Below, piece after piece: positions 25,001-32,482 of a stretch of 38,717 nucleotides of DNA (the first letter of the stretch is position 1; every line of letters begins with the position of its first letter). Location: assembly GCA_964517435.1 (NCBI GenBank), contig CAZFEC010000031.1:1-38717 (forward strand), in the 5' to 3' direction. The notes beneath the pieces are model-generated. The model worked only from the letters and a program-made list of their open reading frames with translations, ran no database searches and was not told the DNA's origin. A program made the translations under genes and the position numbers. The DNA comes from BS150m-G50 sp964517435. Lineage in GTDB: Bacteria > CAIWAD01 > BS150m-G50.

Positions 25001-25147
25001 GTAGGAGGTGGTGAAGCCGCGCGGCATCATCTCGAGCGGGATTCGCTGCATGGCCAGAAGGCCGACCGCAGCCAGTGCCAGGAAGGTCATCATCACCGTC
25101 ACCGGACGGCGCAGCGAAAAGGCTGGCAGGCGTGAGGAACTACGCAT
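22019..25147 (-). CDS. RND efflux permease (second of operon)
   Basis: The product has 1042 residues, normal for AcrB-type permeases, with about 12 membrane segments and two large periplasmic loops. It begins FSLRRPVTVMMTFLALAAVG. The proton-relay helix TM4 reads ISIGMVVDCAIVVMESIF, with one Asp; the following APIVFLG and the C-terminal IGIIILIGVVVNNAIVLIDR are typical. It drives substrate export with the proton gradient together with an adaptor and an outer-membrane channel. The start overlaps the stop of the preceding permease by 8 bp. Two different permeases under one adaptor recall MdtABC. No TolC gene is in the window. Confidence 0.93.
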   Translation of the reverse strand: MRSSSRLPAFSLRRPVTVMMTFLALAAVGLLAMQRIPLEMMPRGFTTSYLGIWVSYPNATAEEAAEQIAIPFEEILRTVQSIENIETHSSENGVWIWLEFDKQADMDVAYNQVRDRIDRLEPDLPEEVRRIRLRRMGMEDEEIVWMAINYPPETENLYFLVENYIRPAFEQIDGVAGVEVHGADEKQVLIDLDMKRLSAHGVGIPALVRQLQSDNLQFSSGWTREGDRRLQVRSLGLYRDIEQIADIGINNTPFRLRDVAQVRYAEPRVNWHHRVNGRQGMAIGITKEALANTVEISQGVQQTIAERLRTQPALAGFEWNILFDQGQIIRSSLTNLQQTALWGGMFAFLILLFFLRRVRMTLVITLAIPFAAFMAVSVIYFIGWSMNIITMMGLMISIGMVVDCAIVVMESIFVRRQEGHDPAAAAVSGAGDVGMAVVMSTLTTIVVFAPIVFLGTEPEVGFFLKRIGVPIIVALIASLLAAMLFIPLLSVKMGQTRHVPEQRLLTFLRDRILSLLRAVLKHRVLAVLALAAIFATIAIPLEKVKPSDQEGNINDFQLRVMMPAFYTIEDANRVISRAEEVLEANRERFRIKAVSTRYSSSRGRLHVFLQDPPQYQWYQYLLQQIRLKWLGLSPSHPDRAQVMEELREQLPEYAGVEYIYGWHRGGGRDAAVNVRLEGPETRLLHEYAQEVKRRLEQIPAVTSTELSLDSGKDEIQIEVNRRLVEEVGLTPQQVALTVTMALRGREVGRLQLGEREIPIQVRIQESDRRYLDQLRNLPLVTATGERLPLGTLAEFNVEKGLGTIHRHNGSTSIAVRCYTAAEDLFQLREQIGTVMAGVHLPLGYDWALGSRFNRLEAIVGSRNEVMVLSIVLVYILMGVLFESFLLPLSILFAVPFAFFGAWWTLFITGGNMDIMAGIGIIILIGVVVNNAIVLIDRVVQLRHDGRDRLTALVEASRNRFRPVVMTAFTTIFGLVPMAMGNSSLVGIPYAPMGRAMIGGLLVATLFTLVVVPLIYTILDDLRLLTAAIVARVRNRGGRSSEA

Positions 25148-28100
25148 CGGTTCGCCTGTCGGTTCGCCGGATATCGAAAATCGAGTAGAGCACCGGCACC
25201 ACCACGAGTGTCAACAGCGTGGAGCTGAGCAGTCCGCCGATTACGGTCAACGCCATCGGCGCCCGTATCTCGGCCCCCTCGCCCCAGCCGATGGCCAGCG
25301 GCAGCAGTCCCAGTACCGTCGTCAACGTCGTCATCAGGATCGGCCGGATGCGCACCTGCGCCGCCTGCACGATCGCCTCCAGGCGCTCCAGTCCCCGCTC
25401 ACGCAGCAGGTTGATGTAGTCGACCAGCACGATGGCGTTGTTGACGACGATGCCGACCAGCATGATCGCGCCGAGAAACACCACGACGCTGACCGGAATC
25501 TGCAAAACCAGCAGCAGCAGCGCGACGCCGACGAAGGCCAGCGGCACGGCGAAGATGATGATGAAGGGATGAAGCAGCGATTCGAACTGGGACGCCATCA
25601 CCAGATAGACCAGAAAGACCGCCAGCAGCAGGGCGAACAGCAGGCTGTTGAGGGAGTGCTGCATCTCCTCGCTCTGTCCCCGCAGGGAGGCGCGGAAACC
25701 GAAAGGCAGGTCCAGCTGCTGCAGCCGCTGGGTGATGGCGGCGCCGGCTTCGGAAAGACTCAGACCCGCCAGGTTGGCGGTGATGACGGCGGAACGCTGG
25801 CGGTCCAGGCGCCGGATCTCGCTGGGACCTTCCACGATGTCGATCGCGGCCACGCTGCTCAGGCTGATCGGATCCCCTCTACCCGGATTGACCACCAGTT
25901 CCGCAAGTTGTGATACATTGCCGCGGTCCTCCTCCTCCACCATCACCCGGATATCGATCCGCTCCTCCCGGTCGCGGAAGCGGGTGGAGACCTTGCCCAG
26001 CACCTTGTCGCGCACCAGGGCGGCCACGTCGTAGAGGTTGAGATTGTGATACGCCAGGCGGTTGCGGTCGTAGACCACCTGCACCTCCGGGTGACCGCTC
26101 TGCAGTGTGTTGTTGATGTCGGTCAGCCCCTCGATTCCGTCCAGCTCCGCTTCGATGCGCCCGGCGAGGGTACGCAGAGTGTCGAGGGTGTAACCCTGCA
26201 CCACCACCTGAATCGGCGCGGCGAAGCTGAAGAGGGTCGGATAGCGCAAACGCAGCTGCAGGTCCGGGATGTCGCGCACCTGCGCACGGATCGCGGCGAT
26301 TACCGGTTCCTGGGCGGTGACGAAATCCTGCCCTTCCCGCAACCGCACCGTCAGCCGGGCGTAATGCTCCCCCGCTTCCGGATTGTTGGCGGTGGTGGTT
26401 TCGCTGCCGACCATGGCGGAGACCTGCTCCACCTGCGGCAGCTCCTGCAGCTGGCCGGCGATGGGAGTCACCACCGCCGCGGTTTTCTCCAGCGCGGTGC
26501 CCAGCGGCAGCACGCAGTCGACGTAGAATTCACCCTGGTGGAGCTCCGGGATCAATTCCCGGCCCAGTCGCGGCATGATCAGCAACGTCAGGCCGAGTAG
26601 TCCGAGCGCGATGGCGACGGTCAGAGTGCGGTGGCGCAGGACGCGGCGCAGCCAGCCGGGGTATACGCCGATCAGCCAGTCGAGCGCCCGGCGCAGCGGC
26701 GACAACAGCGGCCGCAGCAACCGTAAGATCAGACCGACGACCAGCCCCAGCCAGCGCACCAGGTACGTGCCCGCCTGCAGCAGGCCGATCAACAGCATCA
26801 ACAGCAGCCAGGCCAGCAGGTGGGCCAGCGCGGGCAGCGGCAGCCAGATGAACAGCAGTCTCAACAGCCAGCGTCGGCACCAGGCGCCGAAGCCCTGACG
26901 CTCGACGCGCCCGATACGCTGGTGCAGCCGGCGAAACCGTTCCAGCACCGTGAAGCGCAGGAAGGGGAAGCGTTCACGCAGGTTGGCGCCTGCCTCGCGG
27001 GCCGGTTGTGACAGCGCCCGGGTGGCCAGCATCGGGATGACGAACAGCGCCACCAGCAGGGAGACTACCAGCGAAAAGACGATCGTCAGCGACATATCCT
27101 GGAACAGCTGTCCCGCGACCCCTTCCACGAACACGATCGGGAAGAAGACGGCAATGGTGGTCAGGGTGGAGGCGGTAACGGCGCCGCTCACTTCCCGTAC
27201 GCCGCGGATCGCGCCGGCGACGAAAGCGTCACCCTCCTCCCGGCAGCGGTGGATCGACTCCAGCACGACGATGGCGTTGTCTACCAGCATGCCGATGCCG
27301 AGTGCCAGGCCGCCCAGCGACATGATGTTCAGCGACACCTGCCAGAGGTTCATCGGCACGAAGGTGGAGATCACGGACAGCGGTATCGCCAGGGCGATCA
27401 GGATCGTCGTCCAGACCTTGCCCAGAAAGATGTAGAGAACGATAACTGCGAACAGGCCGCCGATGATGGCCGCCTGCTTGACCTCGTCGATGGAGCTTTG
27501 AATGTAGCGCGCCTGGTCCGAGAGCAGGCGGATCTCCAGGTCGCGACCGAGCAGTGTTTCCGCCAGGGAAGGGACCGGAGTGCCGCCGCCGCGCGGTGAC
27601 CGCACCGGCAGCGTTTCGAAGACCGCCTGCCGTACCAGACGTGATACGGTGACGGTGTTGGCGTCCCCCTCCTTGAAGATCTCAACCTCCACCGATTCCC
27701 GGCCGCCGATGGTGGTCAACTCCCGTCGCTCCGTGTGTGTGTGATACACGCGGGCGATGTCGCGCAGCGGAATGGTGACGCCGCTCCGGTCCGCCAGGCG
27801 CAGATCGCGTATTTCCTCCAGGTCGCGGAATTCGTTCAGCGTCCGGATGATGTATTCGGTGTTACCTTCCTTGAGGGTTCCGCCGGCCAGGTTGACGTTC
27901 TCGGCCGCCAGGCGCCGCACCACATCCCCCAGGTTAAGCGAGCGTACCGCCAGTTCCTTTTCGCTGATCTCGACGCGGATCTCATCCTCCCAGCCGCCGC
28001 GGATCTTGACGGCGGCGACTCCCGGCACCTTCTCGAGGCGCCGTTTGACAACCTCCTCGCCGATCCGCCGCAGTTCGAACAGCGAGACCTCGCCGCTGAG

Positions 28101-28535
28101 ACCAAGGCGCAGAATCGGATCGAGGTTGGGATCGTAGCGCAGGATGAGCGGGCGGTCGACCTTGTCGGAGAAGTAGACCTGGTCCAGTTGCTCGCGGACC
28201 TCCTGCAGGGCGCGGTTCATGTCCGCGTCCCAGGCGAACTCCAGGATCACATCGGAAAGTCCCGCGCGTGAGATCGAGGTAATGTTGACCAGGTCGGGGA
28301 GGATGCCGAGCGCTTCTTCCAGGGGTTGTGATACAATCGACTCCACCTCTTCCGGCGCCGCGCCGGAGAATTCGGTGCGGACGGTGACGGAGGGATAGGC
28401 GATGTCCGGCATCAGTTTGAGGGCGAGGTTGCGGTAGGAGATAATACCGAAGACGATTACCGCCAGCGTCAACATGGCGACGGTAACCGGGCGCGCGGTT
28501 ACACCGGCAAAGATGCCTGACTGTTTCCGCAGCAT
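25140..28535 (-). CDS. RND efflux permease with extra membrane segments (first of operon)
   Basis: The product has 1131 residues, about 80 longer than usual. Typical RND parts are present: TARPVTVAMLTLAVIVFGII (TM1), LALGIGMLVDNAIVVLESI (TM4, residues 410-428), FFPIVFVEG, and near the end IMLVGIVVNNAIVLVDYINL. Between TM6 (ends about 505) and TM7 (starts about 635), where a short amphipathic helix is normal, it has about 130 residues including a long hydrophobic stretch at about 556-610 (LLRLLFIWLPLPALAHLLAW and after), enough for two or three added helices. The start shares one base with the adaptor stop and no Shine-Dalgarno is seen, so translation is coupled. Three copies of the TGTATCACA 9-mer lie in this gene. 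Confidence 0.92.
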   Translation of the reverse strand: MLRKQSGIFAGVTARPVTVAMLTLAVIVFGIISYRNLALKLMPDIAYPSVTVRTEFSGAAPEEVESIVSQPLEEALGILPDLVNITSISRAGLSDVILEFAWDADMNRALQEVREQLDQVYFSDKVDRPLILRYDPNLDPILRLGLSGEVSLFELRRIGEEVVKRRLEKVPGVAAVKIRGGWEDEIRVEISEKELAVRSLNLGDVVRRLAAENVNLAGGTLKEGNTEYIIRTLNEFRDLEEIRDLRLADRSGVTIPLRDIARVYHTHTERRELTTIGGRESVEVEIFKEGDANTVTVSRLVRQAVFETLPVRSPRGGGTPVPSLAETLLGRDLEIRLLSDQARYIQSSIDEVKQAAIIGGLFAVIVLYIFLGKVWTTILIALAIPLSVISTFVPMNLWQVSLNIMSLGGLALGIGMLVDNAIVVLESIHRCREEGDAFVAGAIRGVREVSGAVTASTLTTIAVFFPIVFVEGVAGQLFQDMSLTIVFSLVVSLLVALFVIPMLATRALSQPAREAGANLRERFPFLRFTVLERFRRLHQRIGRVERQGFGAWCRRWLLRLLFIWLPLPALAHLLAWLLLMLLIGLLQAGTYLVRWLGLVVGLILRLLRPLLSPLRRALDWLIGVYPGWLRRVLRHRTLTVAIALGLLGLTLLIMPRLGRELIPELHQGEFYVDCVLPLGTALEKTAAVVTPIAGQLQELPQVEQVSAMVGSETTTANNPEAGEHYARLTVRLREGQDFVTAQEPVIAAIRAQVRDIPDLQLRLRYPTLFSFAAPIQVVVQGYTLDTLRTLAGRIEAELDGIEGLTDINNTLQSGHPEVQVVYDRNRLAYHNLNLYDVAALVRDKVLGKVSTRFRDREERIDIRVMVEEEDRGNVSQLAELVVNPGRGDPISLSSVAAIDIVEGPSEIRRLDRQRSAVITANLAGLSLSEAGAAITQRLQQLDLPFGFRASLRGQSEEMQHSLNSLLFALLLAVFLVYLVMASQFESLLHPFIIIFAVPLAFVGVALLLLVLQIPVSVVVFLGAIMLVGIVVNNAIVLVDYINLLRERGLERLEAIVQAAQVRIRPILMTTLTTVLGLLPLAIGWGEGAEIRAPMALTVIGGLLSSTLLTLVVVPVLYSIFDIRRTDRRTDA

Positions 28536-29638
28536 CAGAGACTGCCGGTATGATGATGAATAATGCGCACCCGGGCCGAATCCTGGAGCGCGCTCTGGCC
28601 GACCACGACGATCGTCTCACCGGCCTTTACGCCGGAGCTGACCTCCACCGCCTGCGCGTCGGAGTAGTCCAGTTGCAGTTCCCGCTTGAGGGCGAGGGTG
28701 TCGTTTTCCACCACGAAGGCGCAGGTCTTGTCGCTCTCGTAGATGAGCGCGTTCTTCGGAATCAGCACCGCCTCCGGATGCACATCCAGGATCAGCTGCA
28801 CGTTGACGAACATGCCGGGCCGCAGTAGCTCCCGCGGATTCTGGATGGCGACGGTGACTTTGAAGGTGCCGGAAGCGGCGTCCACGGTGGGGTTGATGCG
28901 TTTGACCTCCCCGTGGAAGAGCCGCTGGGGATAGAGATCGCTGCGTACCTCCGCCCGCAGGCCGCGGCCGACCACCGGATAGTACATCTGGGAAAGACGC
29001 AGTTCGGCGATCGGTTCGGTGGTGTTGATGATGCTGAAAACCTGGCTGGCGGCGGTGACATATTCACCGATACCGACCGCCCGGTGGGAGATCACGCCGG
29101 ACAGCGGGGCGGTGATGACGCTGCGCTCCAGTCTCAGTCGCACGGTCGCTAGCTGCAGACGCGCCCGTTCCAGCTTGTAACGCTTGTCGGCGTACTCCTG
29201 TTCCGACATCAGGTCCTTGGCGTAAAGTTCCTCCGCCCGCTGGAAATCGGTCTGCAGATGACCGTATTCCAGTTCCGCCTGTTCCAGATTTATGCGCAGC
29301 TGCTCATCTTTCAGCGAGAGCAGCCTGCCGCCTTTCTCAACCCGGTCGCCTTCCTCGACATGCAGTTGTGATACATTGCCTGCAACCAGCGGAAAGACCT
29401 CCACGGCATCTTCGGTCTGCATGGTGGTGTGGTATTCCAGGCGGGAGGTGATCTCCCCCCGCTCCACCCGCGTCACTTCGACCGGGATGCGGAGCTGCTC
29501 GAGCGAATCAGGCGTACCGCCCTGAAAGCGGTGCTTGTCCGCGCCGTGCCGCTGTTTGTCGTTCTGCTTGTTTTCGCTGCTGCCGCACCCCTGCATCAGG
29601 AGCAGCAGGATCAGCAGGAAGATATGCCGGTACATCAA
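28535..29638 (-). CDS. RND periplasmic adaptor (membrane fusion) lipoprotein
   Basis: The product has 367 residues. The signal ends in a lipobox LMQGC (Cys17), so it is anchored by lipid. The order is typical of HlyD/AcrA adaptors: barrel-sandwich half (EVFPLVAGNVSQLHVEEGD), an alpha-helical hairpin at about 110-160 (LEQAELEYGHLQTDFQRAEE), the second lipoyl half (TAPLSGVISHRAVGIGEYV), a beta-barrel (RPGMFVNVQLILDVHPEAVL) and a membrane-proximal domain. It bridges the permeases to an outer-membrane channel. It is the first gene of the RND operon; an inverted repeat lies about 80-100 nt upstream. Confidence 0.93.
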   Translation of the reverse strand: MMYRHIFLLILLLLMQGCGSSENKQNDKQRHGADKHRFQGGTPDSLEQLRIPVEVTRVERGEITSRLEYHTTMQTEDAVEVFPLVAGNVSQLHVEEGDRVEKGGRLLSLKDEQLRINLEQAELEYGHLQTDFQRAEELYAKDLMSEQEYADKRYKLERARLQLATVRLRLERSVITAPLSGVISHRAVGIGEYVTAASQVFSIINTTEPIAELRLSQMYYPVVGRGLRAEVRSDLYPQRLFHGEVKRINPTVDAASGTFKVTVAIQNPRELLRPGMFVNVQLILDVHPEAVLIPKNALIYESDKTCAFVVENDTLALKRELQLDYSDAQAVEVSSGVKAGETIVVVGQSALQDSARVRIIHHHTGSL

Positions 29639-29719
29639 GACCTCAGGTTGTGCTGTGCTGCCAGGCGGTGCCGGAAGGCGTCGTAGCTTCTGCCATGGTT
29701 GGGACGCGATCCTGTCAAC

Positions 29720-29741
29720 TTGAGTGCTTGAAATTACTCAA
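29720..29741 (-). promoter_or_regulatory. Inverted repeat upstream of the RND operon
   Basis: TTGAGT (29720-29725) and ACTCAA (29736-29741) form a 22-bp inverted repeat with a 10-bp spacer, followed directly on the minus strand by TTGACA (29714-29719), a perfect -35 hexamer, though no good -10 is seen at 16-18 bp. This may be the operator of the efflux operon. The 153-bp gap 29639-29791 holds no gene. Confidence 0.35.
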
Positions 29742-29791
29742 CTTGGCGGGACCATCAAAATGATTTTGCAGTTGCGTGTGAAGTGAACCGG

Positions 29792-30721
29792 TCAAGGCAG
29801 GTGGAGCGCCCGCAGCGTCCGGTTGCCGGCGCCGGTTTCGATCCGCACGAAATAGAGACCGGCCGGCACCGCCAGGTCCAGGGGGAGGTGATGCTCGCCC
29901 GTCGTCAACTCCCGCAGCAGTGGGGAGGTGATCCGCCGGCCCAACAGATCGTGGATAACGACACTGACCGGTCCCGGTTGCGTCAGAACCAGTCGCAGGA
30001 CGGTGCCGCCGTTGCAGGGGTTGGGAAACAGGGTGGCCGTGAAGCCCGGTGTTATCGGCCGCCGTCGCACATTCTCATCGCCGTTTTCGCCGTGCACGGC
30101 GACAACGGCGTCCAGATCGAAGGAGTCGCCGCCATCCGGCACCTGGCCGGCGGTGTCGGTGATGCGAACGAAGCGGGCGTGGGTCAAACCCAGCTCAGCC
30201 AGATCGAAGGCATCGCCTCCGCTCAGCTCCGGGTCGGTGGGGGGAGCGCCGCCGTTAGTGGGTGTCACGCCGGCCAGGCCGGCCAGGGTAACGGGATCCC
30301 AGGGGAACTCCTGCCAGCTCTCGCCGTCCTGACTCACCGCGACGAAACCGGTCTCGCAGAAGGGCGCGGTGGAGTCGCCGCCGATCCAGAAGGGGTTTTC
30401 GAATACCGTGAAATCGGGACCGGGATCGTCAGCGATACCGCCGTCCTGGAACTCCAGCACGATCACGCCGCCGCTGCCCAGGGCGAGGATCTCTGCCGGG
30501 TCCGACGCTGGTGTCAGCGGCGTGGCGCTGCTGTCAGGGGGACCCAGCACGTTGTCCGGGAAGTAATCCTGGCCGAAGCCGGCGCCGGGGCCGTAGACGA
30601 CGCTCGTCACCGCGTCCGCCCAGGGATCGACCTGTGCTGCCGCCGGCGGCAACTGCGCCAGCAGGCCGCAGAGCAGCAATGTGATACACGCGACTCTCCC
30701 CGGTGGTGTGAAACGTGACAC
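29792..30721 (-). CDS. Secreted protein with T9SS sorting tail, partner of the cobalamin-regulated propeller
   Basis: The product has 309 residues. It starts at GTG 30721 with GGAGG 5 nt upstream. A signal peptide (about 1-29, ending PAAAQ) is followed by a beta-rich domain: DPWADAVTSVVYGPGAGFGQ, then VLGPPDSS, GSGGVIVLEFQDG, DFTVFENPFWIGG, FVAVSQDGESWQEF and ARFVRITD. The VSxDGxxW and RITD elements resemble F5/8C-like surface binding modules, seen in poorly described cell surface proteins. The last 75 residues (ATLFPNPCNGGTVLRLVL to GLYFVRIETG) are a T9SS type A sorting domain. It follows the propeller gene by 12 nt and so shares the cobalamin riboswitch. A role in binding cobalamin or helping the propeller is inferred; no transporter is adjacent. 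Confidence 0.8.
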   Translation of the reverse strand: MSRFTPPGRVACITLLLCGLLAQLPPAAAQVDPWADAVTSVVYGPGAGFGQDYFPDNVLGPPDSSATPLTPASDPAEILALGSGGVIVLEFQDGGIADDPGPDFTVFENPFWIGGDSTAPFCETGFVAVSQDGESWQEFPWDPVTLAGLAGVTPTNGGAPPTDPELSGGDAFDLAELGLTHARFVRITDTAGQVPDGGDSFDLDAVVAVHGENGDENVRRRPITPGFTATLFPNPCNGGTVLRLVLTQPGPVSVVIHDLLGRRITSPLLRELTTGEHHLPLDLAVPAGLYFVRIETGAGNRTLRALHLP

Positions 30722-30733
30722 AGTTGCCTCCGC

Positions 30734-32044
30734 TCAGGGTAACCGGGTCAGCTTGACCGTCCGGCTGACGCCGTCCGCGTACAGCTGCAGGAAGTACATC
30801 CCGGCGCCGAGGCCCTCGCCGTCGATAGCGATTTCGCCCCGGCCGGCTGGCTGCAGGCCGCACTCCAAATGGCGCCGGTGCCGTCCGGCTGTATCATAGA
30901 GATCCGCGGTCAGGACAGCGGCGCGGGAGAGGGTGAATCCGACCAGCGTCGAGGGATTGAACGGGTTGGGTCGGGCCGGTTCGATCCGGAGCCGGGTAGT
31001 GGCGGGCGGCGTGTCGTGTATCACACGCTCCAGACCGTTGAATTCGATGATATCGACTATTTGCGTGGTGCGGGGATAGCTGCTGACGACATCGAAGTTG
31101 ATGTTCAGGCGGCGCACGCCGCCACTGAGACCGGAACCGACGTAGAAGTGATTGTCTATGCCGGCCGCCAGGGCGAAGCCGCCGAAGCTTAAGGTGGCCG
31201 GCAGCAGTTCATGCGTGGCGGAATCGTAAAACTGCACCGGGGCGGTGACTGCGGTCCATTCATCGGCAACCGCCACGGTACCGTCTTCGCGCATAGCCAT
31301 GACGTTGGAGTTGTTGCCCAGAGCCAGTTCAGTCACGGTGCCGCCGTCGGCCGGATCCACGAAACGGATGACGCCGTTATTGTCCGCCGGATAGGTTTCA
31401 CCGGTGCAGAGGACATTGAGCAGACCGTCGGAGCCGACCAGGATCTCCTGTGGATTGAGGGCGACCTCGAAGTAGTCCACCAGCTGCGCCGCCGCCACAT
31501 CGATCACGCTCACCTGGTTACCCTGCCCCATGCCGCTGGCGGTGACATAGAGCATGCCGTTCAGTTCCACCATGCCGGCCGGCTGCGGATAGGTCGGCAC
31601 GGAATTCTCTTCGACCCAGTTGGCCAGATCGATGTAGACCACCGTGTTCTGCATCAGCAGCGATACGAAGGCGAGAGTGGGATCCGCGTGGGAAAAGGTG
31701 ATCGTCCAGGGATTGGAGTATTCCGGTAGATCGAGGATCTCCCACACCGGCTCCGGATCGCCCGGCAGATCGGCCAGCAGCGTGCGCCAGAGAGCGGTTC
31801 CGCTTCCATCAGCAAAGGAGCCGGAATGGACTACATAGAGGTACTCGCCCTGGATGGCCAGGCGGTTTGGTATGGTGCCGAGGTCACAGATCAGCAGTGG
31901 TTCCGGATCGGACAACCCCTGCCAGTACAGCTGGGAGCTGCTGAATCCCTCGATGGTGAAGAAACCGGGGTCTTCTATTGGCTGTGCTTGCAGGTTGACG
32001 GTCAGAAATAGAAACGTGATACACAGGGCGGATAGCCACCTCAT
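30734..32044 (-). CDS. T9SS-exported beta-propeller (YncE/BtuG-like), cobalamin riboswitch-controlled
   Basis: The product has 436 residues. The start at 32044 is chosen because GGGAGG lies 5 nt upstream and a normal signal peptide follows (MRWLSALCITFLFLTVNLQA); the longer frame runs through the riboswitch. Residues 25-340 show repeated propeller blades, for example NRLAIQGEYLYVVHSG, MVELNGMLYVTASGMG, VSVIDVAAAQLVDYF and NGVIRFVDPADGGTV, about seven in all. The C-terminal 80 residues, with PARPNPFNPST and GMYFLQLYADG, are a T9SS sorting tail. Bacteroides BtuG is a surface propeller that binds cobalamin and works with BtuB, also under B12 riboswitches. This protein is probably an analogue that reaches the surface by T9SS instead of as a lipoprotein (inference). 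Confidence 0.8.
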   Translation of the reverse strand: MRWLSALCITFLFLTVNLQAQPIEDPGFFTIEGFSSSQLYWQGLSDPEPLLICDLGTIPNRLAIQGEYLYVVHSGSFADGSGTALWRTLLADLPGDPEPVWEILDLPEYSNPWTITFSHADPTLAFVSLLMQNTVVYIDLANWVEENSVPTYPQPAGMVELNGMLYVTASGMGQGNQVSVIDVAAAQLVDYFEVALNPQEILVGSDGLLNVLCTGETYPADNNGVIRFVDPADGGTVTELALGNNSNVMAMREDGTVAVADEWTAVTAPVQFYDSATHELLPATLSFGGFALAAGIDNHFYVGSGLSGGVRRLNINFDVVSSYPRTTQIVDIIEFNGLERVIHDTPPATTRLRIEPARPNPFNPSTLVGFTLSRAAVLTADLYDTAGRHRRHLECGLQPAGRGEIAIDGEGLGAGMYFLQLYADGVSRTVKLTRLP

Positions 32045-32076
32045 ATGAACCTCCCGTTCAGTTTGAGTGTGAGGGG

Positions 32077-32248
32077 ACTGCAGCAGGCAGGTTTCCGGAC
32101 TCACGGTTTCAGGAGTCACGCGTGACTCCAACCTCGGTTCAGCCTTCCCAGCGGCCGCGGCCACCAGTGGTAACCTGAACTCCGTCACCGCTTACCGTGG
32201 CGGGGGCCGTTCCCGCTTTTGACGGGATTCCCATACCCTTGCTACAGT
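32077..32248 (-). promoter_or_regulatory. Cobalamin (B12) riboswitch
   Basis: On the minus strand the conserved parts appear in order: P1 ACTGTAGCA (32240-32248), GGGAATCCCGTCAAAAGCGG, GCCCCCGCCACGGTAAGCGG (32188-32207), ACCACTGG, GGGAAGGC (32142-32149), and the B12 box AGTCCGGAAACCTGCCTGC (32083-32101), closing with TGCTGCAGT (32077-32085), which pairs with the 5' end. The ribosome site of the propeller gene lies about 22 nt further on, and no terminator stem with T-run is seen, so control is probably at translation: cobalamin binding would shut the two genes off. Confidence 0.95.
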
Positions 32249-32266
32249 ATGCGTCAACAATAAGCC

Positions 32267-32281
32267 ACTCGCGGGGCGAGT
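32267..32281 (-). terminator. Small hairpin between tRNA-Leu and riboswitch
   Basis: ACTCGC-CCC-GCGAGT on the minus strand is a perfect 6-bp stem followed by GGCTTATTGTT. It may end the tRNA transcript, but the T-run is poor and a processing role is equally possible. Confidence 0.3.
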
Positions 32282-32297
32282 TGCTCGCTCAGTTGAA

Positions 32298-32381
32298 TGC
32301 CGAGGGTCGGAATCGAACCGACATGGACAAAAGTCCGCTGGATTTTGAGTCCAGTGCGTCTACCAGTTTCACCACCCCGGC
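32298..32381 (-). tRNA. tRNA-Leu (anticodon CAA)
   Basis: It has 84 nt. The acceptor stem GCCGGGG pairs with CCTCGGC (one G-U) before discriminator A. The D-arm is TGGTGAAACTGGTAGACGCA, the anticodon arm CTGGA-CTCAAAA-TCCAG with CAA at 32345-32347, and there is a long variable arm (CGGACTTTTGTCCAT) as in class II tRNAs and a normal T-arm GGTTCGATTCC. CCA is not encoded. It reads UUG codons. No integrase or duplicated tRNA end is seen nearby. Confidence 0.97.
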
Positions 32382-32384
32382 GGG

Positions 32385-32437
32385 CGGGAGCACTGCTCCC
32401 GGGTGGATATATTCCGACAAAATGGGGGGGAAGTCAA
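32385..32437 (-). promoter_or_regulatory. tRNA-Leu promoter with adjacent 17-bp palindrome
   Basis: On the minus strand TTGACT (32432-32437) and AATATA (32408-32413) are 18 bp apart with a C-run between. Right after, at the expected start of transcription, is the perfect palindrome CGGGAGCA-C-TGCTCCCG (32385-32401), ending 4 nt before the tRNA. It may be a leader hairpin for 5' processing. Confidence 0.4.
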
Positions 32438-32482
32438 CTCTATAGTATTTCCAGCTGAAATGACCGTGGGAACGGGCGGAGA

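Larger units (their letters stand above)
25909..31025. repeat. Cluster of six TGTATCACA copies
   Basis: Exact copies of the 9-mer (either strand) start at 25909, 27740, 28327, 29367, 30680 and 31017. Further exact copies are at 7768 and 15102, and near copies TGTATCAC(G/T) start at 32016, 33161, 34148 and 37878. They lie inside genes in different reading frames (for example V-S-Q, Y-H, C-I-T), so the DNA word itself seems to be kept. Confidence 0.6.

Noticed and set aside
17707..25135. Long open frames on the plus strand (for example 730, 626 and 938 codons)
   Set aside because: They are antisense to the protease and RND genes, have low-complexity composition and no recognisable domains; they arise from codon bias of the real genes.
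32045..32188. Longer N-terminus for the propeller protein
   Set aside because: It lies within the cobalamin riboswitch; the ATG at 32044 has a ribosome site and a signal peptide.
32298..32381. tRNA-Leu as an integration site for a mobile element
   Set aside because: No integrase, no duplicated tRNA 3' end and no foreign genes next to it.
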